Positions 35,243 through 44,165 of a stretch of 64,000 nt of DNA are shown here, in pieces. The notes beneath the pieces are model-generated. The model made no database searches. It saw only the letters and a list, made by a program, of their open reading frames with translations, and had not been told where the DNA came from. Made by a program: the position numbers and the translations under genes. The stretch is from Acinetobacter defluvii (GTDB taxonomy: Bacteria; Pseudomonadota; Gammaproteobacteria; Pseudomonadales; Moraxellaceae), in contig NZ_CP029397.2 in the NCBI RefSeq assembly GCF_001704615.3, forward strand, positions 1,488,001 to 1,552,000, in the 5' to 3' direction. Each line of letters begins with the position of its first letter. Positions within the stretch are counted from its first letter, which is position 1.

Positions 35243-36078
35243 GGCTGTCTCCTTAAATTTGCCAAAAATATGAACTTTATATTGTAAATTTCAGCGTACC
35301 CTGATCACATCGTGTTCCTTACAACAACATTGGGGGACTGAGTTTAACTTCTACAATACCTCTGCTGTGAACACTGATTGTCTTGATATTTTTCAGTGTT
35401 GTGTCGAGGGTGTGCGTTATCATCCGATGACTTTTATTATATGTGCTTATTTTTTTATAACTAGAACCTAAAAAGTTTTTATAAATACCTTTTAGGTATA
35501 TTTTAAAAAAATGAGCATGTAAGTTGAGTAGGATGTTTTAAAAGTGTTATATGACGTATTTTTGTTTTATCTATTTGATTTTAATTTAAATAATACTTTT
35601 ATCTCTGGGGCTAAAAGCCTATATATCTATAGGTTGTATTGTCATAATTACCATAAAGTGATATTAGCATACTGAAATAGTCAAGTTTAATATTTCACTT
35701 TAGATATATTGTTTAGAAGTGAAAAGCCCTTTTCTATACGATTAAATCGAAAAAAAGTGTAGGGATGCTCATTTAATTTAAATCACAAATTTAGCCATTT
35801 CATGAAATTGTGTTGTAGGCTTTCTTAATATCAAGTGATTTAGATGAAAGAGAAGGATATACCAGATTATTTAATATATAAGTTTTGCTCTTTATGGGCT
35901 ATTTTACTGAGGCATTGTTCAGGCTGAAGATGGTGAACAATACAACCATCGCATGAGTATCTGGTTGGGTAATTTGAGCAGGTCGTTTCCTTTATATATA
36001 TTCATAAGTGTTAAGTTAAAACCAGAACAGCAGATTTAAAATATGCTGTTCCGATTGATTTTAAATAAAAAATTAGCC
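35243..36078. other. Long intergenic region upstream of catA
   Basis: About 840 bases. The catA-proximal part carries a CatM/BenM-like site at 35485-35499. Around 35653-35702 an imperfect inverted repeat (AAAGTGATATTA with TAATATTTCACTTT) is seen. No complete gene is visible; a short protein-like stretch near 35912-36000 is not convincing. Confidence 0.5.
35485..35499 (-). promoter_or_regulatory. CatM/BenM-type LysR operator
   Basis: The sequence ATACCTTTTAGGTAT is a perfect ATAC-N7-GTAT dyad, the consensus known for the Acinetobacter LysR-type regulators CatM and BenM, which respond to muconate and benzoate. It lies upstream of catA. The role is inferred from the match and position. Confidence 0.65.
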
Positions 36079-37749
36079 TTAAAACTTTTCAGCAGTGGCT
36101 AAATTCCACATTCTAAAATAAAAGTTTTCTTCATCTTTATCCTCACAATTTAATAATTCGCCTTGTTTTATCCAAAAATACAATTGTGCGTAGTTTTTGA
36201 TTTCTCGATCATTGATACGTTGTGCTAAATGATGTGGCTTGATTTGAATAGGATGTTGTAATCCAGCCGCAGCGATCATTTCCGCTAATGCTTTCAGCGT
36301 ATTTTGTTGGAAATGGAAAACACGTTGCGATTTATCTGGTACATCCAAAGCTTTTTGGCGCTCTTTGTCTTGTGTTGCAACGCCAACAGGACATTGGTTG
36401 GTATGACAACTTTGTGCTTGGATACACCCCACTGCAAACATAAAGCCACGTGCCGAATTAACCCAATCTGCGCCCATCGCCATAGTACTGGCAATATCAA
36501 AGGCACTGATAATTTTTCCACTTGCCCCAATTTTAACTTTATCTCGGATTCCCGCTCCGACAAGCGTATTATGTACAAACAATAAACCTTCACGCAATGG
36601 TGTACCCATGTGGTCAATCAGTTCAATTGGTGCTGCACCTGTACCGCCCTCAGAACCATCCACCACGATAAAATCAGGATAAATTTTTGTAATGAGCATA
36701 GCTTTGACAATACCCATAAATTGCCATGGCTGCCCGATACAGAGTTTGAAACCAACGGGTTTGCCCCCAGAAAGATCACGTAATTTTTGAATGAAATGCA
36801 TCATTTCAATCGGAGTACGAAATGCTGAGTGTGAGGCTGGAGAAACACAATCGTGGTCACGCGAAATACCACGAATTTGAGCGATTTCTTCACTGATTTT
36901 ATTTTTAGGTAAAATGCCGCCATGACCTGGTTTAGCACCTTGTGAAAGTTTGATTTCAATCATTTTAATCACAGGATTGATGGCTTGTTGCTGAAATTTC
37001 TCAGGATCGAACTTTCCATCTAAAGTTCGACAACCAAAATAACCACTGCCAAGCTCCCAAACAATATCTCCACCATATTCAAGATGATAAGGGCTTAGAC
37101 TTCCTTCACCTGTATCATGATAAAAATTCCCCATCTTCGCACCTTTGTTTAAAGCACGAATGGCATTGGCACTTAAACTGCCAAAACTCATCGCAGAAAT
37201 ATTCATAATCGAAGCACTGTAAGGCTGGCTACATTGCTCATTGCCAATATCAATACGGAAACTATTATGATCAGCAGGCGTACAAGGTGAGAGTGAATGG
37301 TTTAAGAAGCGATAATCATCTTGGTAGACATCAATAATCGAACCAAAAGGTTTATCGGCATTTTCATTTTTGGCACGTTGATAGACTAAACTACGTTGTG
37401 AGCGTGAAAATGGCAGTGCATCTTCGTCAGATTCGATAAAATATTGACGAATTTCAGGGCGAAAGCTTTCAAAGAAAAAACGGAAATGCCCCATAATTGG
37501 ATAATTTCTTAGAATGGCATGTTTACTTTGAAGAATGTCATAAAAGCCAACGATACTCAGAATAATGCTGATCACACAAGCTATATGCAGTACTGTGTCC
37601 GAAAAAAAGTAATAAATATAATGCGATTCATGCAGGAAAATCGTCCATGTCAGATAAAGCGCAATAAATAAACAAAGAAACCAAACAGAATATCGAGAGA
37701 AAAAAGTATTAAAAAACTTACTTCTGATTGCTTGAGCAGGGCTTGCCAT
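36079..37749 (-). CDS. FMN-binding glutamate-synthase-family membrane protein
   Basis: A 556-residue protein with two N-terminal membrane helices (about residues 17-35 and 45-65) followed by the FMN-binding synthase domain of glutamate synthase: MSFGSLSANAIRALNKGAKMGNF, GAKPGHGGILPKNKI, VVDGSEGGTGAAP, and MFAVGCIQAQSCHTNQCPVGVATQ with the clustered cysteines. The glutaminase domain of GltB is missing, so it does not make glutamate from glutamine alone. Members of this membrane-anchored family have no settled function. Confidence 0.85.
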   Translation of the reverse strand: MASPAQAIRSKFFNTFFSRYSVWFLCLFIALYLTWTIFLHESHYIYYFFSDTVLHIACVISIILSIVGFYDILQSKHAILRNYPIMGHFRFFFESFRPEIRQYFIESDEDALPFSRSQRSLVYQRAKNENADKPFGSIIDVYQDDYRFLNHSLSPCTPADHNSFRIDIGNEQCSQPYSASIMNISAMSFGSLSANAIRALNKGAKMGNFYHDTGEGSLSPYHLEYGGDIVWELGSGYFGCRTLDGKFDPEKFQQQAINPVIKMIEIKLSQGAKPGHGGILPKNKISEEIAQIRGISRDHDCVSPASHSAFRTPIEMMHFIQKLRDLSGGKPVGFKLCIGQPWQFMGIVKAMLITKIYPDFIVVDGSEGGTGAAPIELIDHMGTPLREGLLFVHNTLVGAGIRDKVKIGASGKIISAFDIASTMAMGADWVNSARGFMFAVGCIQAQSCHTNQCPVGVATQDKERQKALDVPDKSQRVFHFQQNTLKALAEMIAAAGLQHPIQIKPHHLAQRINDREIKNYAQLYFWIKQGELLNCEDKDEENFYFRMWNLATAEKF

Positions 37750-37925
37750 ATGAATAGTTTGTCCAACTGAATATTATATCGCTAAGTTGCCAATTTTATA
37801 GAATTTTCTCAAGTGTCGAATTGTTAGAAATAAGAAAGATTCTAATTCATAAGCTTAGAATCTTACTTAGAATGATTTGATGGTATTATTATTCTAACAC
37901 CATATCTTTTAAATAAATGATCTGA

Positions 37926-38789
37926 TTACGGTTTTTTTGCCCATAAAGTTGCGAAACGCTGTTTAATTCGATTGCCTTGTTCATCCGTACGATGTAACTC
38001 ACCGACATTTTCATTGTATTTTAAGATTTCCCAATCCTGATAATATTCTTTTAATTCATTGGGTTTAAAACTAAAAGGGAAATTTGGCAATACAGGATAG
38101 TCTTCAGTATCCATCGCACAAACGATAAGATTAAAACCACCTGAACGCGTTGCATTTTGCATATTTTGAATCAGGGCTGGAATAGTTTCAGGTTGTAAAA
38201 ACATCATGACTACGGTTGAAAAGATAAAATCATAATCTCCCGTAATCTGTTGATCTGTATTTAAATCCCGAATTTCAGTCTGAATATGGGCTAGCTTTTC
38301 CGTTTGAATAATATCATTTAACTTTTGAATGCTCGTTGAGCTCACATCAAAAGCATCAACTTCAAAACCAAGCTGATTTAAATAAAGGCTATTTCGTCCT
38401 GTACCACATCCAACATCTAAGGCTTTTCCGACAGGAATTGAGGGAGTTGCGGCTAAAATTTCTGAATGGGTGGCTGTCAGTTGATATTTTTTCGTATAGT
38501 AAAATTGAGGTTCACAATAAAAACTGAGTTGACATTCGATATCATCACTGGTCGATACGATTTTATGCCACGCTTGTGGTGCAATAAAAGGTGGTTGCTG
38601 CTCTATACTAAATTGATGTTCAGATAAGATTTCACCTTGTTCATTGAGCATTGCAAAGTCTAGAGTGCCATTGAATATATTCAACTTTGCCCACGTATTT
38701 TCTTTGGTATTATGTTTTTGTTTAAAGCCTTCTGGAAGAGTGTCACGCTGCCAAATGGGGAGTTGTTGATAACAACGTAAGTCATTCAT
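37926..38789 (-). CDS. tehB: TehB-like SAM-dependent methyltransferase
   Basis: A 287-residue protein of two parts. Residues 1-90 form the small cupin-like TehB N-terminal domain (LPIWQRDTLPEGFKQKHNTKE; WAKLNIFNGTLDF). The rest is a class I methyltransferase with motif I ALDVGCGTGRNSLYL near residue 120, and DYDFIFSTVVMMFL. TehB proteins methylate tellurite and related oxyanions using S-adenosylmethionine. No tehA is adjacent. It lies 64 bp upstream of the oxygenase gene's stop-side terminator, on the same strand. Confidence 0.85.
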   Translation of the reverse strand: MNDLRCYQQLPIWQRDTLPEGFKQKHNTKENTWAKLNIFNGTLDFAMLNEQGEILSEHQFSIEQQPPFIAPQAWHKIVSTSDDIECQLSFYCEPQFYYTKKYQLTATHSEILAATPSIPVGKALDVGCGTGRNSLYLNQLGFEVDAFDVSSTSIQKLNDIIQTEKLAHIQTEIRDLNTDQQITGDYDFIFSTVVMMFLQPETIPALIQNMQNATRSGGFNLIVCAMDTEDYPVLPNFPFSFKPNELKEYYQDWEILKYNENVGELHRTDEQGNRIKQRFATLWAKKP

Positions 38790-38812
38790 ATTTTGCCCTT
38801 ATTAAGCTAAAA

Positions 38813-38842
38813 AAGAAGCCTAAGATTGCTCCTAGACTTCTT
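38813..38842 (-). terminator. Terminator after the L16 hydroxylase gene
   Basis: A 12-bp stem with two mismatches (arms starting AAGAAG and ending CTTCTT), just past the stop on the minus strand. Confidence 0.5.
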
Positions 38843-38853
38843 AGAATATAGGG

Positions 38854-40017
38854 TTATTCTTCTGTTGGTACAAGCATCAAAATAGATTCATTTAACAGCA
38901 TAACCACGTCTTCTAAAATATCTTCATCTGCCAAGTCTAAATTCAGCGCGATGGTTTGACCATCTGCGATTTTTTGCAAAAAAGGCGTAAATTGTTCGGA
39001 AATACAAAGCCCTTCACCATTTGCCCAAAATAGCACCTGTTGGTCTTGATCTGAATAAAGCAAACGTGAAGCAGGTTGGAGTTGCAGCAAATAACCCTGA
39101 TCTAAGGCATCTTCTAAATCACCTGTACCAATTTCCTCAGCCTCAGGGATATTTTCAGGATATTTAGATTCAGACATTAAACTCATAATGGCATCATCAA
39201 GTACCAGTGAGTTTTGCAATTGTTTGAAAATTTCTGATTTTAAATAGCTGAGTTCATTCTCAGTGACTTCACCCGCACGAGAAACTTGATCACGAATAAT
39301 ATCGTGTAATGGATTTTTTAAAGCTTCATTTTCTGAAAACTTGTCACAGACACGATCCATCATGTCAGGCACATTTGGCATACGAAAGCCAAATGAAAAG
39401 GTTAAGCAATCATTTTCTGCCACACCATAATGCGACAGCCCAGGTGGAACATAAAGCAAATCGCCTGGGGCTAAAACCTCATCAAAATGAACATCGATCT
39501 CAGGCAATAATTTAAGAGGCTGACCTTCAACAAATTCAGACTCAGCATCACACATTTGACCGAGTTGCCAACGGCGGTTGCCATAGCCTTGTACTAAAAA
39601 AACATCATAAAAATCAAAATGTTTTCCAACTGATCCACCTTGTGGTGCATAAGACACCATGATGTCATCACGACGCCATTGGGGAATAAATGGAAATTTT
39701 TTCCAAAGTTCAGCTAAATCAAAAGAGTAGTGATCTACTGCTTGTACCAAAAGTGTCCACAATTTTGGCATTTTCTGGAAATCACCTTTGATTAATGGTG
39801 AGTTTTTTACTGTCCATTGGTTTGGATCTTTGTCTTTTTGTTTGATCAAACGTGCTGTGACATTTTCATCCAGCGCCAACTCCATTACATCGTCAGGAAC
39901 TAAAATATTGGCAATTTCAGGGAGTGCTTTGCGTACAAGTAGTGGTTTTTTTTGCCAATATTCACAGAGAAATTGTTCTGCGGTGATTCCGCCTAAAACG
40001 TCTAAAGGTTGTGACAT
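38854..40017 (-). CDS. roxA: Ribosomal protein L16 arginine hydroxylase (YcfD/RoxA family)
   Basis: A 387-residue cupin-fold 2-oxoglutarate/iron oxygenase. The iron site H-x-D is in GGSVGKHFDFYDVFLVQ near residue 130, and the second histidine in YVPPGLSHYGVAEND near 197. The N-terminal FLCEYWQKKPLLVRKALP and the C-terminal winged-helix region are as in YcfD, which hydroxylates an arginine of ribosomal protein L16 (uL16). Complete length. Confidence 0.88.
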   Translation of the reverse strand: MSQPLDVLGGITAEQFLCEYWQKKPLLVRKALPEIANILVPDDVMELALDENVTARLIKQKDKDPNQWTVKNSPLIKGDFQKMPKLWTLLVQAVDHYSFDLAELWKKFPFIPQWRRDDIMVSYAPQGGSVGKHFDFYDVFLVQGYGNRRWQLGQMCDAESEFVEGQPLKLLPEIDVHFDEVLAPGDLLYVPPGLSHYGVAENDCLTFSFGFRMPNVPDMMDRVCDKFSENEALKNPLHDIIRDQVSRAGEVTENELSYLKSEIFKQLQNSLVLDDAIMSLMSESKYPENIPEAEEIGTGDLEDALDQGYLLQLQPASRLLYSDQDQQVLFWANGEGLCISEQFTPFLQKIADGQTIALNLDLADEDILEDVVMLLNESILMLVPTEE

Positions 40018-40293
40018 GAAAATAGCCTAAGCAAGTTTAAATCAAATATAGCTTATTGTCGTATGTGATTCAGCAAGGCGCAAGTCTTTGTCGAATTAAG
40101 CTGTAAATCGGATGCTATTAAAATGCATAAATTGGCTATCTACTTAGATTTCTGTTTTTAAAGTTTGAAAATACAAGACTTTATTGATTATTTAGCAAAA
40201 AACCAAAAGTCTACAAAATTAAAGCGGGATGTCATCTTAGTTCAAAGTAAATAGATTAGATTACGGTTGCGAACAAGAACAGGTCTGCTAAAT

Positions 40294-40833
40294 ATGGACG
40301 ATAAAAAAATTTATAAAATCCTTCAGCATTGGTTTCCTTTATTAAAAAATGAAGATATTCCGAAGAAAAAACATCGACAAAATTTTGAAAACTTTTTGCA
40401 ATGGATGAAAGAGGCAAGTTTTGCCGATCAGTTTTATATGATGAAAATGCAGCCTGATTGCTTTTTTGAAAATCAAATGGAAAAGTCGACCATTTTTCAA
40501 GATTTTCAGATTGATCTTGCTGTATTAAAAAATAATATTGAAGCCAAAGCTGCGCCAATTTTAGCGCATTATGAACAACATAAAGCGGTGATTGGGCGTT
40601 ATTATAATGTCAATGATCAAATCTTAGATATTGTTTTAGAAGAAATTTTAACTGTGGCACAACCCATTCAGTTTGAACTTTTATTGATTTATGCGGAAGA
40701 TTATTATTGGTTATTGGTGCCAAATGATGAAGCAAAGATTGAAAAATTTTGTAAGTCATTTAATAAGCAGTTTAAAGATCAAAATGTCATGATTGAACAT
40801 TATGAGCAATATGTTTGTAGCCGTTCAACTTAA
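40294..40833 (+). CDS. Hypothetical protein, first of a tandem paralogue pair
   Basis: A 179-residue cytoplasmic protein I do not recognise. The start at 40294 (MDDKKIYKILQHWFPLLKNEDIP) matches the start of the next gene's product. Shared features: KxIYxIxxxxFPxLKxxxxP at the N-terminus, an MEKSTIFQDFQID motif, a middle acidic helix, and a C-terminal YYWLLVPNDEAKIEKFCKSFNKQF strand-helix. No signal or membrane helix. Role unknown. Confidence 0.65.
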   Translation: MDDKKIYKILQHWFPLLKNEDIPKKKHRQNFENFLQWMKEASFADQFYMMKMQPDCFFENQMEKSTIFQDFQIDLAVLKNNIEAKAAPILAHYEQHKAVIGRYYNVNDQILDIVLEEILTVAQPIQFELLLIYAEDYYWLLVPNDEAKIEKFCKSFNKQFKDQNVMIEHYEQYVCSRST

Positions 40834-40937
40834 TTGATTAATATTTAATAACATTAAATACTTACAAAATTTAACCACATTTAAAAGATGAATCTGGTTA
40901 ATTATTGGCAGACTTTTACAACAACAGGCTAAATACC

Positions 40938-41438
40938 ATGACAAAAAATATTTATGCAATTTTTCAGGATATTTTTCCTGAACTTAAACAGCAAACTTTA
41001 CCTGAAGATTTAAACGAATTTAGTGTTTTTTGTGATTGGCTAAATCAAGAACACTCTTTTATTCAATATGTTGAAATCAAAGAATATTATGATAATGGGA
41101 TTGATGAAAGCACGATGTTTCAACAAAAACAAGTGGATACAGAAGCTTTAAATCAAGCGATTGAAGAAACTGTGGATGAATTATTTGAGAGTTTAGACGA
41201 AGATCAACTTGAGGATTATGAAGCTCATTTTGAAATTGAGGAAAAAATTGAAGAAATTTTATTTGATCAAATTAAAACTTTCGCTGAACAAAAGCAATTG
41301 TCATTACTGGTTATTTTTCGAGAAAATCCATATTGGTTGGTTGTACCATCACAAGATGAATCGCAATTACAGCAGATTGTAGATGCGTTTAATCAACACT
41401 TTGCTCAAGATATGAATTTGAGCATGACCGTGTATTAA
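40938..41438 (+). CDS. Hypothetical protein, second of a tandem paralogue pair
   Basis: A 166-residue acidic paralogue of the preceding product: MTKNIYAIFQDIFPELKQQTLP, then IDESTMFQQKQVDTEALNQAIEE, ILFDQIKTFAEQKQLSLLVIFRENPYWLVVPSQDE and FNQHFAQDMN. It is more acidic than the first copy. The frame extends upstream to 40905, but this ATG aligns with the paralogue. Its stop codon overlaps a phnR-type half-site (41437-41446). Function unknown. Confidence 0.65.
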   Translation: MTKNIYAIFQDIFPELKQQTLPEDLNEFSVFCDWLNQEHSFIQYVEIKEYYDNGIDESTMFQQKQVDTEALNQAIEETVDELFESLDEDQLEDYEAHFEIEEKIEEILFDQIKTFAEQKQLSLLVIFRENPYWLVVPSQDESQLQQIVDAFNQHFAQDMNLSMTVY

Positions 41439-41552
41439 ACCAGATTGAATGTGCAACAGTAACAAGTGTGCTTTAACTGATATTTTAAAAAAATCATCAC
41501 TTGGACATGATATTTGAGTATATTAGAACAAACTTTCACAAAATAAATCTAT

Positions 41553-42281
41553 ATGCCTGCCCAAGAAACATCTTCACGTGTTCCCAAATATATTGCCATT
41601 CGAGATGCGATTGCCCATGAAATCGAGTCAGGGCAATGGAGTACCAATACCAAACTTGCTTCTGAACGTGTATTAATGGAGCAGTTTGCAACTACACGCG
41701 TTGCGGTGCGAGAAGCTTTGTTGGCTTTGGAAATGGATGGACTGATTTATCGTTTAGACCGCCGTGGTTGGTTTGTTCGTGCGCCACGCATTATTTACCG
41801 TCCGCAATCGACCAAAAGTTTTAACCAATATGTCACTGAACAGGGCGGTGTACCAAGTACCGAATTGATTTCTGCGGAATTGGTACAAGCAACCGCTTGG
41901 GATGCAACACATTTAAAAGTGAATGTGGGCGATGACATTTATTCGATGTGGCGACGACGCAGTATTAATGGGCGTCCTGCGGTAGTGGAACATTTACGGA
42001 TTAATGCAAGTTTATTTCCCCAATTTTTAGAACAAAATTTAGAAGATTCAATCACGATTCTGATGGCGGAACATTACCAACGCCAATTAACTCGTGCACA
42101 TATCAGCCTTTATCCAACTGTATTGTCGGAGCAACAAGCCAAGGCTTTGCATGTCAATGTGGGCAGTATGGGCTTGTATATTTGCCGTACCAATTGTGAT
42201 CAAAATGGAGTGATTACCGATGTTGATCAAGAATATTGGCTGCATGATGTGCTTGATTTACATTTTGAAGCGTCAGAATAA
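41553..42281 (+). CDS. phnR: GntR/UTRA regulator of phosphonate use
   Basis: A 242-residue GntR-family repressor: N-terminal winged helix (KYIAIRDAIAHEIESGQW, then ERVLMEQFATTRVAVREALLALE) and a C-terminal UTRA ligand domain (MWRRRSINGRPAVVEHLRINASLFP). It precedes the AEP transport and degradation genes, so AEP or a breakdown product is the probable effector. The palindrome AATCTGGTTTAAACCAGATT before the transporter and phnW is the probable operator; a half-site lies 107 bp upstream of its own start. Confidence 0.85.
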   Translation: MPAQETSSRVPKYIAIRDAIAHEIESGQWSTNTKLASERVLMEQFATTRVAVREALLALEMDGLIYRLDRRGWFVRAPRIIYRPQSTKSFNQYVTEQGGVPSTELISAELVQATAWDATHLKVNVGDDIYSMWRRRSINGRPAVVEHLRINASLFPQFLEQNLEDSITILMAEHYQRQLTRAHISLYPTVLSEQQAKALHVNVGSMGLYICRTNCDQNGVITDVDQEYWLHDVLDLHFEASE

Positions 42282-42933
42282 AATTTAACTGTGTTACGTA
42301 GCAGCATAAAAACCATACTCTAAACCTTGAAGAATATGGATACGCGAAAATGTCATCCGCAACTGTTTGAGGCATAAGCCAGTCATGGCGCAAGATATAC
42401 AAATTAATATTTCTGTGATGTAGTGAATTATTCGACGGATGTTGATGAGTTTTGTGGTGAGAAGTGAAGCTTCGTAAGATGGTTTCCTTGCGCAGTTTCA
42501 CTGCTCATTTTCCCGAAAGAAAAGTAATACGATTCTATCAAAGTTGGATAATATAAATTAAAGGTTTGCACAGACTCGACTTACATTGACAAGTTTAAAT
42601 TGCTTTGCGTAGTCGATGCCTCACTTTTGAAGGATGAGGAATATATTCCGCAAGGTGACAAAAATCCATTGTTGGACAAAGGGGATATCCATATCGCCCT
42701 TGTCCAACGGCGACATCCATGTCGCCTCATGATAGCAACACCACGTTTAAAGCAATTGGTCTAGAAAAGCAAAAGAGGCTAATTTATATAAAGTTAATTT
42801 AACAGATTGGTATAAGTCCTGCGGAAGGCTAATCCCTAAATCCAAATGCTTGATGTAAGACTCCGTCAAGCAAGCTTTTAATAGTTTAAAAAGATATCTT
42901 TCTTTTACAGTGAGTAAGATTAGATCTTAAAAA
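42282..42933. other. Long intergenic region between phnR and the AEP transporter
   Basis: About 650 bases with no gene that I can support. It holds the twin hairpin at 42671-42726 and a small stem (42848-42853 with 42866-42871). The texture suggests decayed sequence. Confidence 0.5.
42671..42726. repeat. Twin REP-like hairpins
   Basis: Two abutting hairpins. The first (42671-42708) pairs 17 bp with two single-base bulges; the second, GGCGACATCCATGTCGCC (42709-42726), is a perfect 8-bp stem with a 2-nt loop. Both share the core ATCCAT at the tip and GC-rich flanks, so they look like diverged copies of one unit. GC content is higher than the surroundings. Confidence 0.6.
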
Positions 42934-42963
42934 TAATTAATCTGGTTTAAACCAGATTAATTA
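42934..42963. promoter_or_regulatory. Probable PhnR operator upstream of the AEP transporter
   Basis: A 30-bp perfect palindrome centred at 42948/42949 with core AATCTGGTTTAAACCAGATT. The same 20-bp core occurs at 48363-48382 before phnW. It lies 65 bp upstream of the substrate-binding protein gene. GntR regulators bind such dyads. Binding by PhnR is inferred. Confidence 0.8.
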
Positions 42964-43027
42964 AACTGTCACAAACTTTTGTTGAAATACAGTTTATCAA
43001 GAAGCAGCATTCGTTAGGAATGTCACC

Positions 43028-44071
43028 ATGAGCCCGTATTTAAAACAGCAGCAAAAGAAGCTCCTCGCAATTGGCACAAGTGTTGTATTGGCTTGCGTCA
43101 GTGTCGCATGTACCACATCTTCAACTTCAAATGATGTTGAGCAAATCACAGTTTATACCGCCGTTGAAGCTGATCAACTGAAGCGTTATCAATGGGAATT
43201 ACGTAAAGTGCATCCTGAATTAAAAGTAAAATGGGTGCGTGATTCAACAGGTGTAATCACCGCAAAATTATTAGCAGAACAAAAAAATCCACAAGCCGAT
43301 GTGGTGATGGGCTTGGCATTGACGAGTTTATTGGTCATGGAAGAAAATGACTTATTACAACCATATCGCCCAAAAAATATTGAACAACTGAAAACTGACT
43401 TTTATAGCCAAAAAGACATTCCGACATGGACAGGGATGACCGCTTGGGAGTCGGCTGTCTGTGTGAATAAAGTAGAACTCGAAAAGAAAAAATTACCAAT
43501 CCCGCAAACATGGCAAGACCTCACTAAACCCATTTATAAAGGTTTAATTGTGATGCCAAATCCTGCATCGAGTGGTACAGGTTATTTGGATGTCACAGCT
43601 TGGATGCAGATTTTTGGTGAAAAGCAAGCTTGGCAATATATGCAGGCGCTCGATCAAAACATTTCTCAATATGTCCATTCAGGTTCGAAGCCTTGCAAGA
43701 TGGCAGCGCAAGGTGAAACGGTGATTGGCATCTCATTTGGTTATCCGGGTTTTAAACTCAAATCTCATGGCGCACCCTTAGAAATTGTCTATCCGAAAGA
43801 AGGCTTGGGTTGGGAAATGGAAGCCTCGGCAATTGTCAAAGGCACCAAAAAGCTCAGTAGCGCAGAAAAGTTTATTGATTGGACAGTCAGCCAAGCAGCC
43901 AATGAAGCTTATGCACAAAATTTCTCAATGGTGGCACATCAAAACGTACAGAGCAAAAATGCAGATTTTCCGAAAAATCTGTCACAGCAGTTGGTGAAAA
44001 ATGATTTTTATTGGGCAGCCGAACATCGTGAATCAATTTTAAAACAGTGGTCAGCACAATTTGAAAAGTAA
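43028..44071 (+). CDS. AEP ABC transporter substrate-binding lipoprotein
   Basis: A 347-residue periplasmic binding protein of the iron/AEP-type family (PhnS2-like). The N-terminus has a signal with lipobox-like SVAC (residues about 25-28), then ITVYTAVEADQLKRYQWELRKVHPELKVKWVRDSTGV (opening words), ADVVMGLA, and PNPASSGTGYLDVTAWMQ. It would deliver 2-aminoethylphosphonate to the permease. First gene of the operon behind the palindromic operator. Confidence 0.85.
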   Translation: MSPYLKQQQKKLLAIGTSVVLACVSVACTTSSTSNDVEQITVYTAVEADQLKRYQWELRKVHPELKVKWVRDSTGVITAKLLAEQKNPQADVVMGLALTSLLVMEENDLLQPYRPKNIEQLKTDFYSQKDIPTWTGMTAWESAVCVNKVELEKKKLPIPQTWQDLTKPIYKGLIVMPNPASSGTGYLDVTAWMQIFGEKQAWQYMQALDQNISQYVHSGSKPCKMAAQGETVIGISFGYPGFKLKSHGAPLEIVYPKEGLGWEMEASAIVKGTKKLSSAEKFIDWTVSQAANEAYAQNFSMVAHQNVQSKNADFPKNLSQQLVKNDFYWAAEHRESILKQWSAQFEK

Positions 44072-44165
44072 TGAACCATTCAGAATCAACGATTCAAAAC
44101 GATTTATTTAAAACAAATGATTTTCAACAAGATATTCCAAATTAAGCATTAAAATCAGGTGCAAT

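Noticed and set aside
35912..36000. Protein-like stretch GIVQAEDGEQYNHRMSIWLG
   Set aside because: Preceded directly by a stop, no start codon or ribosome-binding site, and no family recognised; could be chance.
40891..40903. AATCTGGTTAATT as a further PhnR half-site
   Set aside because: Only nine bases match the half palindrome and it lies between unrelated genes.
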